Below, piece by piece: positions 54,892 to 63,210 of a stretch of 64,000 bases of DNA. The position numbers and the translations under genes were made by a program. The notes beneath the pieces were generated by a model. The model had not been told where the DNA came from and searched no databases. It saw only the letters and a list, made by a program, of their open reading frames with translations. The stretch is taken from assembly GCF_030248535.1 (NCBI RefSeq), contig NZ_JAHGAJ010000010.1, positions 1 through 64,000 on the forward strand, in the 5' to 3' direction. This DNA is from Vibrio sp. D404a. Its GTDB lineage: Bacteria; Pseudomonadota; Gammaproteobacteria; Enterobacterales; Vibrionaceae. Each line of letters opens with the position of its first letter. The stretch's first letter is position 1.

Positions 54892-56274
54892 ATGAACTAC
54901 CTACAAGAAACATTACAAACCATCAACCAACTTGTTTGGGGACCACCGCTTCTTATTTTATTAGTCGGTACGGGTATCTACTTTACCTTTCGCTTAGGCC
55001 TACTCCAGTTTAGACACCTACCGACCGCACTGAAAATGGTGTTTTCCAAAGACAAATCAGGCAATGGTGATGTTTCTAGTTTCGCTGCTTTGTGTACTGC
55101 ACTTTCTGCCACTATTGGTACGGGTAACATCGTCGGTGTTGCAACGGCCATTAAATTAGGTGGTCCGGGTGCCCTATTCTGGATGTGGCTCGCGGCTGTA
55201 TTCGGCATGGCAACCAAATACGCAGAGTGTCTACTGGCGGTAAAATACCGTAAAACAGACAGCAAAGGCGAAATGGTCGGTGGACCAATGTACTACTTGC
55301 AATACGGTGTTGGCTCTCGAATTCTAGCAGTGCTGTTCGCTCTATTTGCTTTGGGTGTGGCGTGCTTCGGTATCGGTACCTTCCCGCAAGTAAATGCGAT
55401 TCTAGACGCTACGGAAATCTCGTTTGGCGCATCACGTGAGTTATCAGCTGTTGTATTGACCTTGCTTGTTGCTGTGGTGACTTTAGGTGGTATCCAATCC
55501 ATCGCTAAGGTTGCAGGAAAAGTCGTACCTACAATGGCGGTTATGTACATCGTCGCGTGTATGAGCGTGCTGGTGACAAATGCGGATCAACTGCTTGATG
55601 CGATTAGCTTAGTGATTACCTCAGCATTCACTAACACGGCTGCAACCGGTGGTTTCTTGGGTGCAAGCATCATGCTCGCTATTCAATCGGGTATTGCGCG
55701 TGGCGTATTCTCGAATGAATCAGGTCTAGGTAGTGCTCCAATGGCCGCCGCAGCAGCAAAGACTGACTCGTGTGTTAAGCAAGGTCTTATCTCTATGACA
55801 GGTACCTTCTTTGACACCATCATCATCTGTACCATGACAGGTCTTGCGTTAATCTTAACGGGTGCTTGGCAGACTGACCTATCAGGTGCTGCGATGACGA
55901 CTCATGCGTTTGCCGTTGGCTTGAATGCAGACACGCTAGGTCCAATGCTGGTGTCGGTTGGTCTTATCTTCTTTGCCTTTACCACTATTTTAGGTTGGAA
56001 CTACTACGGTGAGCGCTGTGTGGTGTTCTTGTTTGGCACCCAAGCGGTACTTCCATACAAGATCATCTTTATCGCACTTGTGGCTTCGGGCGCGTTCTTA
56101 AAACTGGATATGATTTGGTTACTGGCGGATATTGTGAATGGCTTAATGGCGATTCCAAACCTAATTGGTTTGATCCTTCTGCGTCACGTAGTGATTGAAG
56201 AGACCAAACAGTTCTTTAGCCAAATGACTTCTAAGGGACAATCAACAGAGACTCGCACCACATCGGTGGCTTGA
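54892..56274 (+). CDS. AGCS-family sodium:glycine/alanine symporter under glycine riboswitch
   Basis: This 460-residue symporter imports glycine or alanine with sodium. There is no signal peptide. The AGCS signatures are ALSATIGTGNIVGVATAIKLGGPGALFWMW (about 73-102), GGPMYYLQYG and IARGVFSNESGLGSAPMAAAAAKT. The AAGGGG ribosome binding site is 5 nt before the ATG and can be sequestered by the riboswitch leader, so glycine is the likely physiological substrate. V. cholerae has an equivalent gene behind its tandem glycine riboswitch. Related to, but shorter than, the AGCS gene at 49269. Confidence 0.96.
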   Translation: MNYLQETLQTINQLVWGPPLLILLVGTGIYFTFRLGLLQFRHLPTALKMVFSKDKSGNGDVSSFAALCTALSATIGTGNIVGVATAIKLGGPGALFWMWLAAVFGMATKYAECLLAVKYRKTDSKGEMVGGPMYYLQYGVGSRILAVLFALFALGVACFGIGTFPQVNAILDATEISFGASRELSAVVLTLLVAVVTLGGIQSIAKVAGKVVPTMAVMYIVACMSVLVTNADQLLDAISLVITSAFTNTAATGGFLGASIMLAIQSGIARGVFSNESGLGSAPMAAAAAKTDSCVKQGLISMTGTFFDTIIICTMTGLALILTGAWQTDLSGAAMTTHAFAVGLNADTLGPMLVSVGLIFFAFTTILGWNYYGERCVVFLFGTQAVLPYKIIFIALVASGAFLKLDMIWLLADIVNGLMAIPNLIGLILLRHVVIEETKQFFSQMTSKGQSTETRTTSVA

Positions 56275-56380
56275 TCTTTGAAACGAACGTTGAAAGAGAC
56301 AATCGTTGAAATAGACTAGCTTTGAATTGGACAGGTTTTGATAGAGCGAGCTTTATCAACCGCTAGATTTGACGTATAAA

Positions 56381-56412
56381 AAAGCCGAAGTGAAATACTT
56401 CGGCTTTCTTAT
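56381..56412. terminator. Bidirectional terminator between AGCS and LysE genes
   Basis: AAAGCCGAAGT pairs with ACTTCGGCTTT around GAAAT, with A-rich and T-rich flanks. Confidence 0.92.
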
Positions 56413-56438
56413 ATCTATACACTGTTAAACCAGACTAA

Positions 56439-57083
56439 CTAAGCTGTCGGTGTTGGTGGCTCTTCTAACATTAGTTTGATACCTAACGAAATCAGCACGG
56501 CACCCGTTACGCCTTCCATCCAACCAATCACTTTAGGGCTTTTGAATAGCTGTTTGGCTGAGCCGACCGCACCCGCGATGCCACACTGCCAAACCATCGC
56601 GATCACAAAGTGAATACCCGCCATAAGCATCGACTGCATAAATGGTGAACCTTGTGGGTCAATAAACTGTGGCAAGAACGCAAGATAGAAAACCGCCGTT
56701 TTAGGGTTCAGCACATTGGAAAGAAACCCTTCTCTCAATGAGCGTGATGCTCGCAAGGTCTCATGTTTGGCGTCAGATACTTCAAAGCCAGCATTGCCTT
56801 TCCAAACACCATAAAGGCTCGATGCACCAAGCCAAATCAGGTAAGCGGCACCAATAAACTTCACCGTTTGAAACAGCTCCGCCGATTGAAGCAGAATCGC
56901 TGAGATACCGATGGCAGAAAATGTCGCGTGGACAAACAAGCCCAAGCACACGCCTAAACTCGTCACCGCACCGTCTCTCATTCCTGACCGCGTGGTATTT
57001 CGAATCACCAGTGCCGTGTCTAGCCCCGGGGTAAGCGTCAATATGGTGATCGCCACCAGAAAGGCTTCAAAATTAAGAATCAT
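56439..57083 (-). CDS. LysE/RhtB-family amino-acid exporter
   Basis: This is a 214-residue, six-helix exporter of the LysE/RhtB family that expels amino acids or derivatives. The N-terminus MILNFEAFLVAITILTLTPGLDTALVIRNT carries the typical TPGxD motif. EGFLSNVLNPKTAVFYLAFLPQF is the second family signature. I chose the ATG at 57083, with AAGGA about 8 nt upstream; the frame reaches a TTG at 57101. Position beside a glycine-riboswitch symporter suggests amino-acid balance, but the substrate is unknown. Convergent with the AGCS gene. Confidence 0.92.
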   Translation of the reverse strand: MILNFEAFLVAITILTLTPGLDTALVIRNTTRSGMRDGAVTSLGVCLGLFVHATFSAIGISAILLQSAELFQTVKFIGAAYLIWLGASSLYGVWKGNAGFEVSDAKHETLRASRSLREGFLSNVLNPKTAVFYLAFLPQFIDPQGSPFMQSMLMAGIHFVIAMVWQCGIAGAVGSAKQLFKSPKVIGWMEGVTGAVLISLGIKLMLEEPPTPTA

Positions 57084-57361
57084 AACCGCATCCTTGCTCA
57101 ATAAGGTCTTCGCATGCTCTAGGTAATCAAACCACCACCAAGCATCAATGTGTGGTGCAGATTAACTCAATTTACCTGTCGTTGTTAAGCTTTGTGTTAT
57201 GGATCTATACCGTTTTATAAATACAAAGAACAGTGTTTCGAACGCTGACACCTCTTGCTGATTTACAATTTATTTACAACCAAGGTCGCTTTGTCGAACA
57301 AACCTATTGGTCACTGTGGCGTAGGTTGATAAACTATTTCTTTTATTCTCAGGGAATTATG

Positions 57362-58834
57362 ATGAGCGCATTCAAAAAACTGGTTGAACATTCTCAAAAA
57401 TGTTCACGCTTCCAACATTTATCTGCAATCTGTGGCTGGGACGCCGCATCAATGATGCCTTCTGGTGGTAACCAAGCTCGTAGTGAAGCAATGGCCGAGC
57501 TGTCGGTTCACATTCACGGTCTAATGACACAGCCACAACTTGCCGATTGGATCGCAGATGCTGAGAATGAAAATCTAAACACAGAACAGCAATCATCACT
57601 GCGTGAAATTAAAAGACAGTGGCAACAAGCTAACCTACTCCCTGAAAAACTGGTTCAAGCCAAATCTTTGGCTGGTTCGAAGTGTGAGCATGCTTGGCGC
57701 ACACAACGCGGTGAAAATGACTGGGTCGGTTTTGAGAAGAACTGGCGTGAAGTGGTTGAGCTTTCACGCGAAGAGGCACAAATCCGTGCTGACGCTGCAG
57801 GCCTAACGCCTTACGATGCCATGCTAGACATCTACGAACCGGGCACCAACTCTGCTTCTCTCGATGCGCTATTCAGTGACGTGAAAACATGGCTACCGGG
57901 CCTAATTGATCAAGTGATCGATAAGCAATCTAATGAACAATTAATCGTACCTGCGGGCAACTACCCAACAGAGAAGCAAAAAGCCCTCGGCCTTGAAGTG
58001 ATGAAGCTGCTTAAATTCGATTTCGAACATGGTCGACTGGATGAAAGTGTTCACCCATTCTGTGGTGGTGTACCTTCGGACGTGCGTATTACCACGCGTT
58101 ACGATGAATCTGAGTTTGTACAATCGCTAATGGGTATTGTTCATGAAACTGGCCACGCACGCTACGAACAAGGGCTACCAAAATCACTTGCAGGCACCCC
58201 AGCAGGTGAAGCGCGCTCTATGGGTATTCACGAGTCTCAATCTCTATTTTTTGAGATGCAAGTTGGCCGCAGTGATGCCTTCATCGCCCACTTAGCGCGC
58301 ATGGCGGGGAATCAATTCACTGGCCCAGAGTTTGAGCAAGAGAACTTTAAGAAGATCTACACACGTGTGAAGAAAGACTTCATCCGTGTCGACGCTGACG
58401 AGCTTACCTACCCTGCGCACGTTATCTTGCGTTACGAGATTGAGCGTGACTTGATCAATGGCGACATCAAACATACCGATGTACCAGAGCTTTGGAGCCA
58501 AAAGATGCAAGATTACCTAGGGCTAAGCACTCAAGGTAACTTCACTAATGGCTGTATGCAGGATATTCACTGGACAGACGGCGCATTTGGTTACTTCCCG
58601 AGCTATACATTGGGCGCAATGTACGCGGCACAATTCATGGCAGCGATGAAGCAAACCGTCGACGTCGATCAAGTGATTCAATCTGGCGATCTAAGCCCTA
58701 TCTTTAACTGGCTTGAGAGCAATATCTGGAGCAAAGGTAGCCTACTGACCACCGATGAGTTGGTGAAAGGCGCGACGGGTGAAACACTGAACGCGAAGTT
58801 CTTCCAAGATCACCTAAAAGCTCGCTACCTATAA
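57362..58834 (+). CDS. Carboxypeptidase M32 (thermostable carboxypeptidase 1 family)
   Basis: This is a cytosolic zinc metallocarboxypeptidase of 490 residues, the usual M32 length. The zinc site is H261-E262-T-G-H265 (VHETGHARYE), with the third ligand in HESQS (E291). Other M32 landmarks are DVRITTRYDE upstream and FGYFPSYTLGAMYAAQF near the C-terminus. I chose the ATG at 57362 (MSAFKKLVEHSQKC), with AGGGA 6 nt upstream. A frame open to 57233 adds an unlikely extension. The gene is divergent from lysE and followed by a hairpin. Confidence 0.95.
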   Translation: MSAFKKLVEHSQKCSRFQHLSAICGWDAASMMPSGGNQARSEAMAELSVHIHGLMTQPQLADWIADAENENLNTEQQSSLREIKRQWQQANLLPEKLVQAKSLAGSKCEHAWRTQRGENDWVGFEKNWREVVELSREEAQIRADAAGLTPYDAMLDIYEPGTNSASLDALFSDVKTWLPGLIDQVIDKQSNEQLIVPAGNYPTEKQKALGLEVMKLLKFDFEHGRLDESVHPFCGGVPSDVRITTRYDESEFVQSLMGIVHETGHARYEQGLPKSLAGTPAGEARSMGIHESQSLFFEMQVGRSDAFIAHLARMAGNQFTGPEFEQENFKKIYTRVKKDFIRVDADELTYPAHVILRYEIERDLINGDIKHTDVPELWSQKMQDYLGLSTQGNFTNGCMQDIHWTDGAFGYFPSYTLGAMYAAQFMAAMKQTVDVDQVIQSGDLSPIFNWLESNIWSKGSLLTTDELVKGATGETLNAKFFQDHLKARYL

Positions 58835-58855
58835 CCCTGTAGCTAAAACAATATC

Positions 58856-58888
58856 GAGCAGCGTGGACCAGCGCTGCTCTCTTTCCCT
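58856..58888 (+). terminator. Hairpin between the M32 peptidase and EamA transporter genes
   Basis: GAGCAGCG pairs with CGCTGCTC around TGGACCAG, followed by a pyrimidine-rich TCTTTCCC tail. It may terminate or attenuate transcription into the next gene. Confidence 0.55.
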
Positions 58889-58905
58889 TCCCAAGGAAAC
58901 CGACC

Positions 58906-59781
58906 ATGGAATGGATACTCTTCACTGTGCTTGCCGCTTCTAGCCAAGCATGGAGAAACGCTTTTCAAAGCCGACTAAGCAAAACCTTGAATGTCTCTGG
59001 GGTAACGCTCGCGCGCTTTTTGTGGGCAAGCCCACTCGCCCTAATTTACCTGTTTTGTCTGTATCAGTATCAAGATGCGCCAATGCCTACATTCTCTGGG
59101 CACTCTTACTTTTTTCTTGCGGGTGCTTCGGTGATGCAAATCATCGCGACTGGCTTGATGGTGGTGCTGTTTAAGCAGCGTAACTTTGCTATTGGTGCCG
59201 GGTTAGCAAAAAGTGAAGCTCCCGTTTCCGCTGTACTTGGGATACTGTTTTTCGGCACCTCGTTGACAGTACTTGGTTGGGTAGGTGTCGCTTTTGGTAT
59301 GGTCGCGGTATTTCTACTTAGTTGTGCCAATGGCGTGCGCAGTGTGTCACTAAAAACAGCCTCAATTGGTCTGGCGTGTTGTACTGCCTTCGCCCTCACC
59401 TCGCTTTGGATTCGTGAAGCCAGCTTGAGCTTCAACTTACCGTTTCCACACAGCGCCGCTTGGGTACTGTTTATCGTTATTCTTACTCAGACCATTCTCT
59501 TGTTGAGCTATTTGATCATTAAAGATCGCGCAACGCTAAGGCTGATGTTTACCAAACCTAAGCTGGTGATCATGACCAGTATTGCAAGCTTTATCGGGTC
59601 TCTTGGATGGTTTAGTGCGATGTCGCTACAGGCAGTTCCGTACGTCAAAACGCTGGGACAAATTGAAGTTTTCTTTACCATGCTGATTTCGATATTCTGG
59701 CTGAAAGAGCCGGTCAAAAACAAAGACATGCTGGCGCTATTCTTCATTGCGATTGCCGCTATTTTGGTGATGTGGCAGTAA
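58906..59781 (+). CDS. EamA/DMT-superfamily transporter
   Basis: This 291-residue protein has ten membrane helices and belongs to the drug/metabolite (EamA) superfamily. Typical features are the short first helix with SSQAWRNAFQSRLSKTLNVSGVTLARFLWASPLAL, the repeat end GLAKSEAPVSAVLGILFFGTSLTVLGWVGVAFGMVAVFLL, and YVKTLGQIEVFFTMLISIFWLKEPV in the second half. The substrate is unknown. AAGGAAA lies 8 nt before the ATG. It lies 71 bp after the peptidase gene behind a hairpin, so it may be partly independent. Confidence 0.88.
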   Translation: MEWILFTVLAASSQAWRNAFQSRLSKTLNVSGVTLARFLWASPLALIYLFCLYQYQDAPMPTFSGHSYFFLAGASVMQIIATGLMVVLFKQRNFAIGAGLAKSEAPVSAVLGILFFGTSLTVLGWVGVAFGMVAVFLLSCANGVRSVSLKTASIGLACCTAFALTSLWIREASLSFNLPFPHSAAWVLFIVILTQTILLLSYLIIKDRATLRLMFTKPKLVIMTSIASFIGSLGWFSAMSLQAVPYVKTLGQIEVFFTMLISIFWLKEPVKNKDMLALFFIAIAAILVMWQ

Positions 59782-59813
59782 CACAGCCCATCGCTTGCCT
59801 AGAAATTTGAGCA

Positions 59814-59856
59814 GAGTGTTTCTTAGGGTTTATCTTGTAGATTTTAAGAAACACTC
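59814..59856. repeat. Perfect 12-bp inverted repeat between convergent genes
   Basis: GAGTGTTTCTTA (59814-59825) and TAAGAAACACTC (59845-59856) form a 12-bp stem with a 19-nt loop between the convergent EamA and SBP genes. No T run follows on either strand, so it is not a canonical terminator, though it may stop or stabilise transcripts. Confidence 0.7.
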
Positions 59857-59866
59857 ACGCATCTAT

Positions 59867-60958
59867 CTAATGATCGAGTGAGTCGGGGTGAATTAAGGCG
59901 CTCTTCCATTCATCAATCAACACCTCTCTTTTTAACTCATCTGTCATCACCAACAATCGAAGCCCAAGTGGAATACTTCGAATTGGCCCGTGCTCTTGCT
60001 GGAAAAAGAACGTATCACTATTGTTAGCGACAACCTTAGTGCGGATTGGAGATAAGCTGGACGTATCGGCAAGCAATTGCTGCCCGCTCATCGAGAGCAG
60101 AAAATCAATGTAACGGCGAGCGGCATAAGGATTCTTGGCGTCTTTATTGATAAAGGCTGTGCGCATGATGGCCGTTGTATAGTCCGTTGGCAGCAGGAGT
60201 TTGACGTCAGGATTCTTATGCGTCGCGCTATTGGCATAAGTGCCTAACACATTGTATGCAAAAGCGATATCACCACGATTGAGCGACTCTAACATATCTT
60301 TACTGCTGGAATACAACCTGACGTTATGCACACCAAAGGATTCTAGAATACGACCATAGCTCGCTGTTTGTTGGCTGTCGTATGACCATAGAAGGTAACC
60401 AACACCGACACTGTCGATATCAAAGGTGCCAATCAAACCATCCATGTTGTCGCTATGCTCTCGTATAAACTCCAACATATCGGCGCGAGTTTCTAACTCT
60501 AGCTCTTCTTCATAGGCAATGCGTTTCAAGAGCTTATGATTGTATGCGATCACAGCAGGCTCATAGGTGAAGGCAAAAATTTCATCACGCCACTTGGCTC
60601 GCTTGGGCAAGCTTTGCGTTTCAAGGGACACATGAGGTTGCGCGTAACCATCGTTAATTAGCTTCACCTGTAGATCCATTGCCGAACTTGCAATAACGTC
60701 TGCATCAGCAAAATCACCGCTCACCATACCTTGGTAAAGCTCGATGGTGCTGGATTCGATATAAGTCAACTCGATGTTGGGGTTTCTTCGTCGAAACTCG
60801 GTGAGAAAAGGTTCAATTTCACGAATATCGACCGCCCCTCGAACCAGTAACTCACTGTTTTTAAGCCTCTGTTTAACGCTAGGCGCTGCGGTGGCTGGAA
60901 GCGACCAAACCGCCACCAAAGAAAGCATTAACCATGACTTTATTCCACCCAGCCTCAT
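59867..60958 (-). CDS. Periplasmic solute-binding protein linked to a two-component system
   Basis: This is a 363-residue exported protein with a signal peptide (LMLSLVAVWSLPATAA|APS). It resembles ABC-type iron(III)/organophosphate binding proteins: LLVRGAVDIREIEPFLTEFRRRNPNIELTYIESSTIELYQ, DADVIASSAMDLQVKLINDGYAQP, then NPYAARRYIDFLLSMSGQQLL near the C-terminus. Its start overlaps the kinase stop by 4 bp, so it is translated together with the kinase and regulator. There is no permease or ATPase next to it. It is therefore better explained as an accessory sensor delivering a ligand to the kinase, as for PgtC and BctC. The ligand is unknown; tricarballylate or another carboxylate is suggested by tcuA. 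This role is inferred. Confidence 0.85.
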   Translation of the reverse strand: MRLGGIKSWLMLSLVAVWSLPATAAPSVKQRLKNSELLVRGAVDIREIEPFLTEFRRRNPNIELTYIESSTIELYQGMVSGDFADADVIASSAMDLQVKLINDGYAQPHVSLETQSLPKRAKWRDEIFAFTYEPAVIAYNHKLLKRIAYEEELELETRADMLEFIREHSDNMDGLIGTFDIDSVGVGYLLWSYDSQQTASYGRILESFGVHNVRLYSSSKDMLESLNRGDIAFAYNVLGTYANSATHKNPDVKLLLPTDYTTAIMRTAFINKDAKNPYAARRYIDFLLSMSGQQLLADTSSLSPIRTKVVANNSDTFFFQQEHGPIRSIPLGLRLLVMTDELKREVLIDEWKSALIHPDSLDH

Positions 60959-62373
60959 TGTGTACTCCTTTCGATTGTCGGAAAAACAAACTTCACGATG
61001 AGTCCCTGCGGTTTATTGTCGAGTAGCTCCAATTCCGCTTGGTGAAAATCGGCGATCTCTTTGACGATAGCAAGCCCGAGGCCAGTTCCTGAGCGCGGAT
61101 TGGTTGGGCTGCGATAAAACCGCTCAAATACATGTTCTTTCTCCTCATCTTCAATTCCGACACCGAGATCCCTCACCAGCAACATCACCTTGTTGGGTGT
61201 CTCAAGCTCATGCAACTCTATATCAATCGCGTCGCCACGCTTGCTGTGTTTAATGGCGTTTTCCAGCACGTTGCGAAGCATTTGCGAAAGTACAAATTCG
61301 TCACCATATACGGTCGCTTTTACAGAGCCGATGTAACCAATGTCTACGCCATTCTGCAGCGCCGATAACACGACCTCTCGACACACCTTTTTTGCCAGCT
61401 CATCCAATTCGACCGCTTCAAATTGCTGGCTCTGCATGCGATGAGAAAGTGATGCCCGTTCTAGTAGCTTATCGATTGTGCAGCCAAGCATGTCGCAAGA
61501 CTCCAATACCCGCTGCAGCTGTGCTTCTCTTAGTTTATCGTCTGGTTCTGTAAGGGCATTTTCGGTCTGAGAACGCATACCTGCCAATGGTGTTCTCAAT
61601 TGATGGGCAGCTTCACTGGTGAAATTCTTTAAGCGATCCAAACTGTTATCAAGCTGCGCCATAAATCGATTGATACTCCCTACCAGAGGAACAATTTCGG
61701 CGGGCACTTCATGCTTGATGGGCGTAAGATCGGATGAAGTACGCCTTGCGATACTGCGGTTGAGTCGATTGATTGGCTGCAGTGTCTTCCAGATACCCAG
61801 TAAAACCAGAAAGAAACCGGCACAAATAAAAGGAAAAACCAGCTGGATGGCGTTGAGAGTAATATCGACAGCAAATGCTTCTCTGGCTCGCTTAGTCTGC
61901 CCTATCACTATGGTGATCAATCCAGAATAATTCGTCTCTGTCAGCAGCTTTCCGTAAGCGATAAAACGCACCTCTTCGCCGCTGTAAATGGCATCATAAA
62001 ATAGTGCTTCTGGGGTTGTAGAAGCCGTTGAGGGTGAAGAAACCCACTCGTCAGATAAAGGTAAATCTTGATAGCCAGTAAGATGAACCCCATGCATGTC
62101 GATGATTTGATAAAAGGCACGATCATTCTCTGCTAAAGACAGAGTTTCAAACACAGACCAAGGAAGATCAACGGCGATCTTGTGCTCTTGAAGACTGATG
62201 TTTTCTGAGATCTGAAGCGCTGCGCCCGTTAAAAACTGGTCAAAGGAGCTGTTGGCGGTGTGCTTCCCGTAGTTATCCGCAAGTATGTAAACCACGGTGC
62301 CCATGGTGATAAGTAAAACAACGGACAACATCACGAACTGACTTCGTATCGAGCGCTTACCTTTGGGCTTCAT
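60955..62373 (-). CDS. TctE/QseC-like sensor histidine kinase
   Basis: This is a 472-residue sensor kinase: a membrane helix near 12-32 (FVMLSVVLLITMGTVVYIL), a periplasmic sensor region of about 125 residues, a second helix near 168-190, a HAMP linker and the kinase core. The phosphoacceptor is H257 in AAHQLRTPLAG. ATPase boxes are NVLENAIKHS, DLGVGIEDEE and GTGLGLAIVKEIA. The sensor region and lineage resemble TctE, which controls tricarboxylate transport. It overlaps the regulator by 17 bp upstream and the binding-protein gene by 4 bp downstream, so the three form one operon. Confidence 0.93.
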   Translation of the reverse strand: MKPKGKRSIRSQFVMLSVVLLITMGTVVYILADNYGKHTANSSFDQFLTGAALQISENISLQEHKIAVDLPWSVFETLSLAENDRAFYQIIDMHGVHLTGYQDLPLSDEWVSSPSTASTTPEALFYDAIYSGEEVRFIAYGKLLTETNYSGLITIVIGQTKRAREAFAVDITLNAIQLVFPFICAGFFLVLLGIWKTLQPINRLNRSIARRTSSDLTPIKHEVPAEIVPLVGSINRFMAQLDNSLDRLKNFTSEAAHQLRTPLAGMRSQTENALTEPDDKLREAQLQRVLESCDMLGCTIDKLLERASLSHRMQSQQFEAVELDELAKKVCREVVLSALQNGVDIGYIGSVKATVYGDEFVLSQMLRNVLENAIKHSKRGDAIDIELHELETPNKVMLLVRDLGVGIEDEEKEHVFERFYRSPTNPRSGTGLGLAIVKEIADFHQAELELLDNKPQGLIVKFVFPTIERSTQ

Positions 62374-63037
62374 GATACCCCTCTAGTAAATACCCTAGCC
62401 CTCTTAGAGTCCGAATCTCAATGTCGCTCTGCTGCAGTTTCTTGCGCAGTCGACCCACATAGAGTTCCACGGCATTCGGGCTTGGCGCTTCGTCAAAATT
62501 GCATAATCTATCGAGCAACTCATCTTTGCTCATCACCTTGCCGGTATTGGTCAGAAAAATCTCAAGCAAGCGAAACTCTCGCTGTTTGATATCCACAGTC
62601 TGGTCATCGATGGAAACAGAACAAGCGTTGCGATCTAAACTAAGGTTGCCATAGCGAATCACATTCTCCGCCTGACCACGAAATCGTCTCAGTAGTGCTC
62701 GACAGCGCGCCTCCAACTCACCGAAATCGAATGGCTTGGTTAAGTAATCATCGGCTCCCAAATCAAGTAACTCAATTCTGTCTTCCACTTGCCCGCGAGC
62801 CGTCAGTACCAACACAGGCGTAGACGTACCTCGTTTACGCGCCTTTTTCAGCACTTGCTCGCCGTTCATTTTGGGGAGGTTTAAATCTAGGATAATAAAG
62901 TCATATTCCTGATGCTGTAATATCGCATCAGCTTCGCCTCCATTTTGCGCCAGATCGACACCATGTCCCTGCCTTTGGATCCGTTGAACAATCGCTTCAC
63001 CCAACACTTCATCATCTTCTACGACCAGAATTCTCAT
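62357..63037 (-). CDS. TctD/QseB-like OmpR-family response regulator
   Basis: This 226-residue response regulator has a receiver domain with E7-D8-D9, phosphoacceptor D51 (FIILDLNLPKMNG) and the DDYLTKPF lysine. An OmpR-type winged helix spans about 125-220 (REFRLLEIFLTNTGKVMSKDELLDRL, then NAVELYVGRLRKKLQ). I chose the ATG at 63037 with AGGG 6 nt upstream; an earlier ATG at 63043 adds two residues. It leads the operon with the kinase and binding protein and is divergent from tcuA, which it probably activates. That target is inferred from position. Confidence 0.94.
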   Translation of the reverse strand: MRILVVEDDEVLGEAIVQRIQRQGHGVDLAQNGGEADAILQHQEYDFIILDLNLPKMNGEQVLKKARKRGTSTPVLVLTARGQVEDRIELLDLGADDYLTKPFDFGELEARCRALLRRFRGQAENVIRYGNLSLDRNACSVSIDDQTVDIKQREFRLLEIFLTNTGKVMSKDELLDRLCNFDEAPSPNAVELYVGRLRKKLQQSDIEIRTLRGLGYLLEGYHEAQR

Positions 63038-63210
63038 AAACATCCCTATTTATAAATCCAACAACTTACTCTAAATCATTTTTGTCACCTTTCCGCACGA
63101 TCCTCGATAAAAAGTCCTATTTTGTGATTTCTGCACGACAGGTTTGTGACAGGCTTGCTCGCTATGATCACTTCGAAAAGCCTATAAAAACAATCAAATT
63201 TGGGTGGACT
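63038..63210. promoter_or_regulatory. Divergent promoter region between the TctDE-like operon and tcuA
   Basis: This 173-bp gap must contain both promoters. GCACGA occurs at about 63095 and 63133, and TTTGTGA at about 63120 and 63144, which could be regulator half-sites. No dyad is convincing. Confidence 0.5.
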
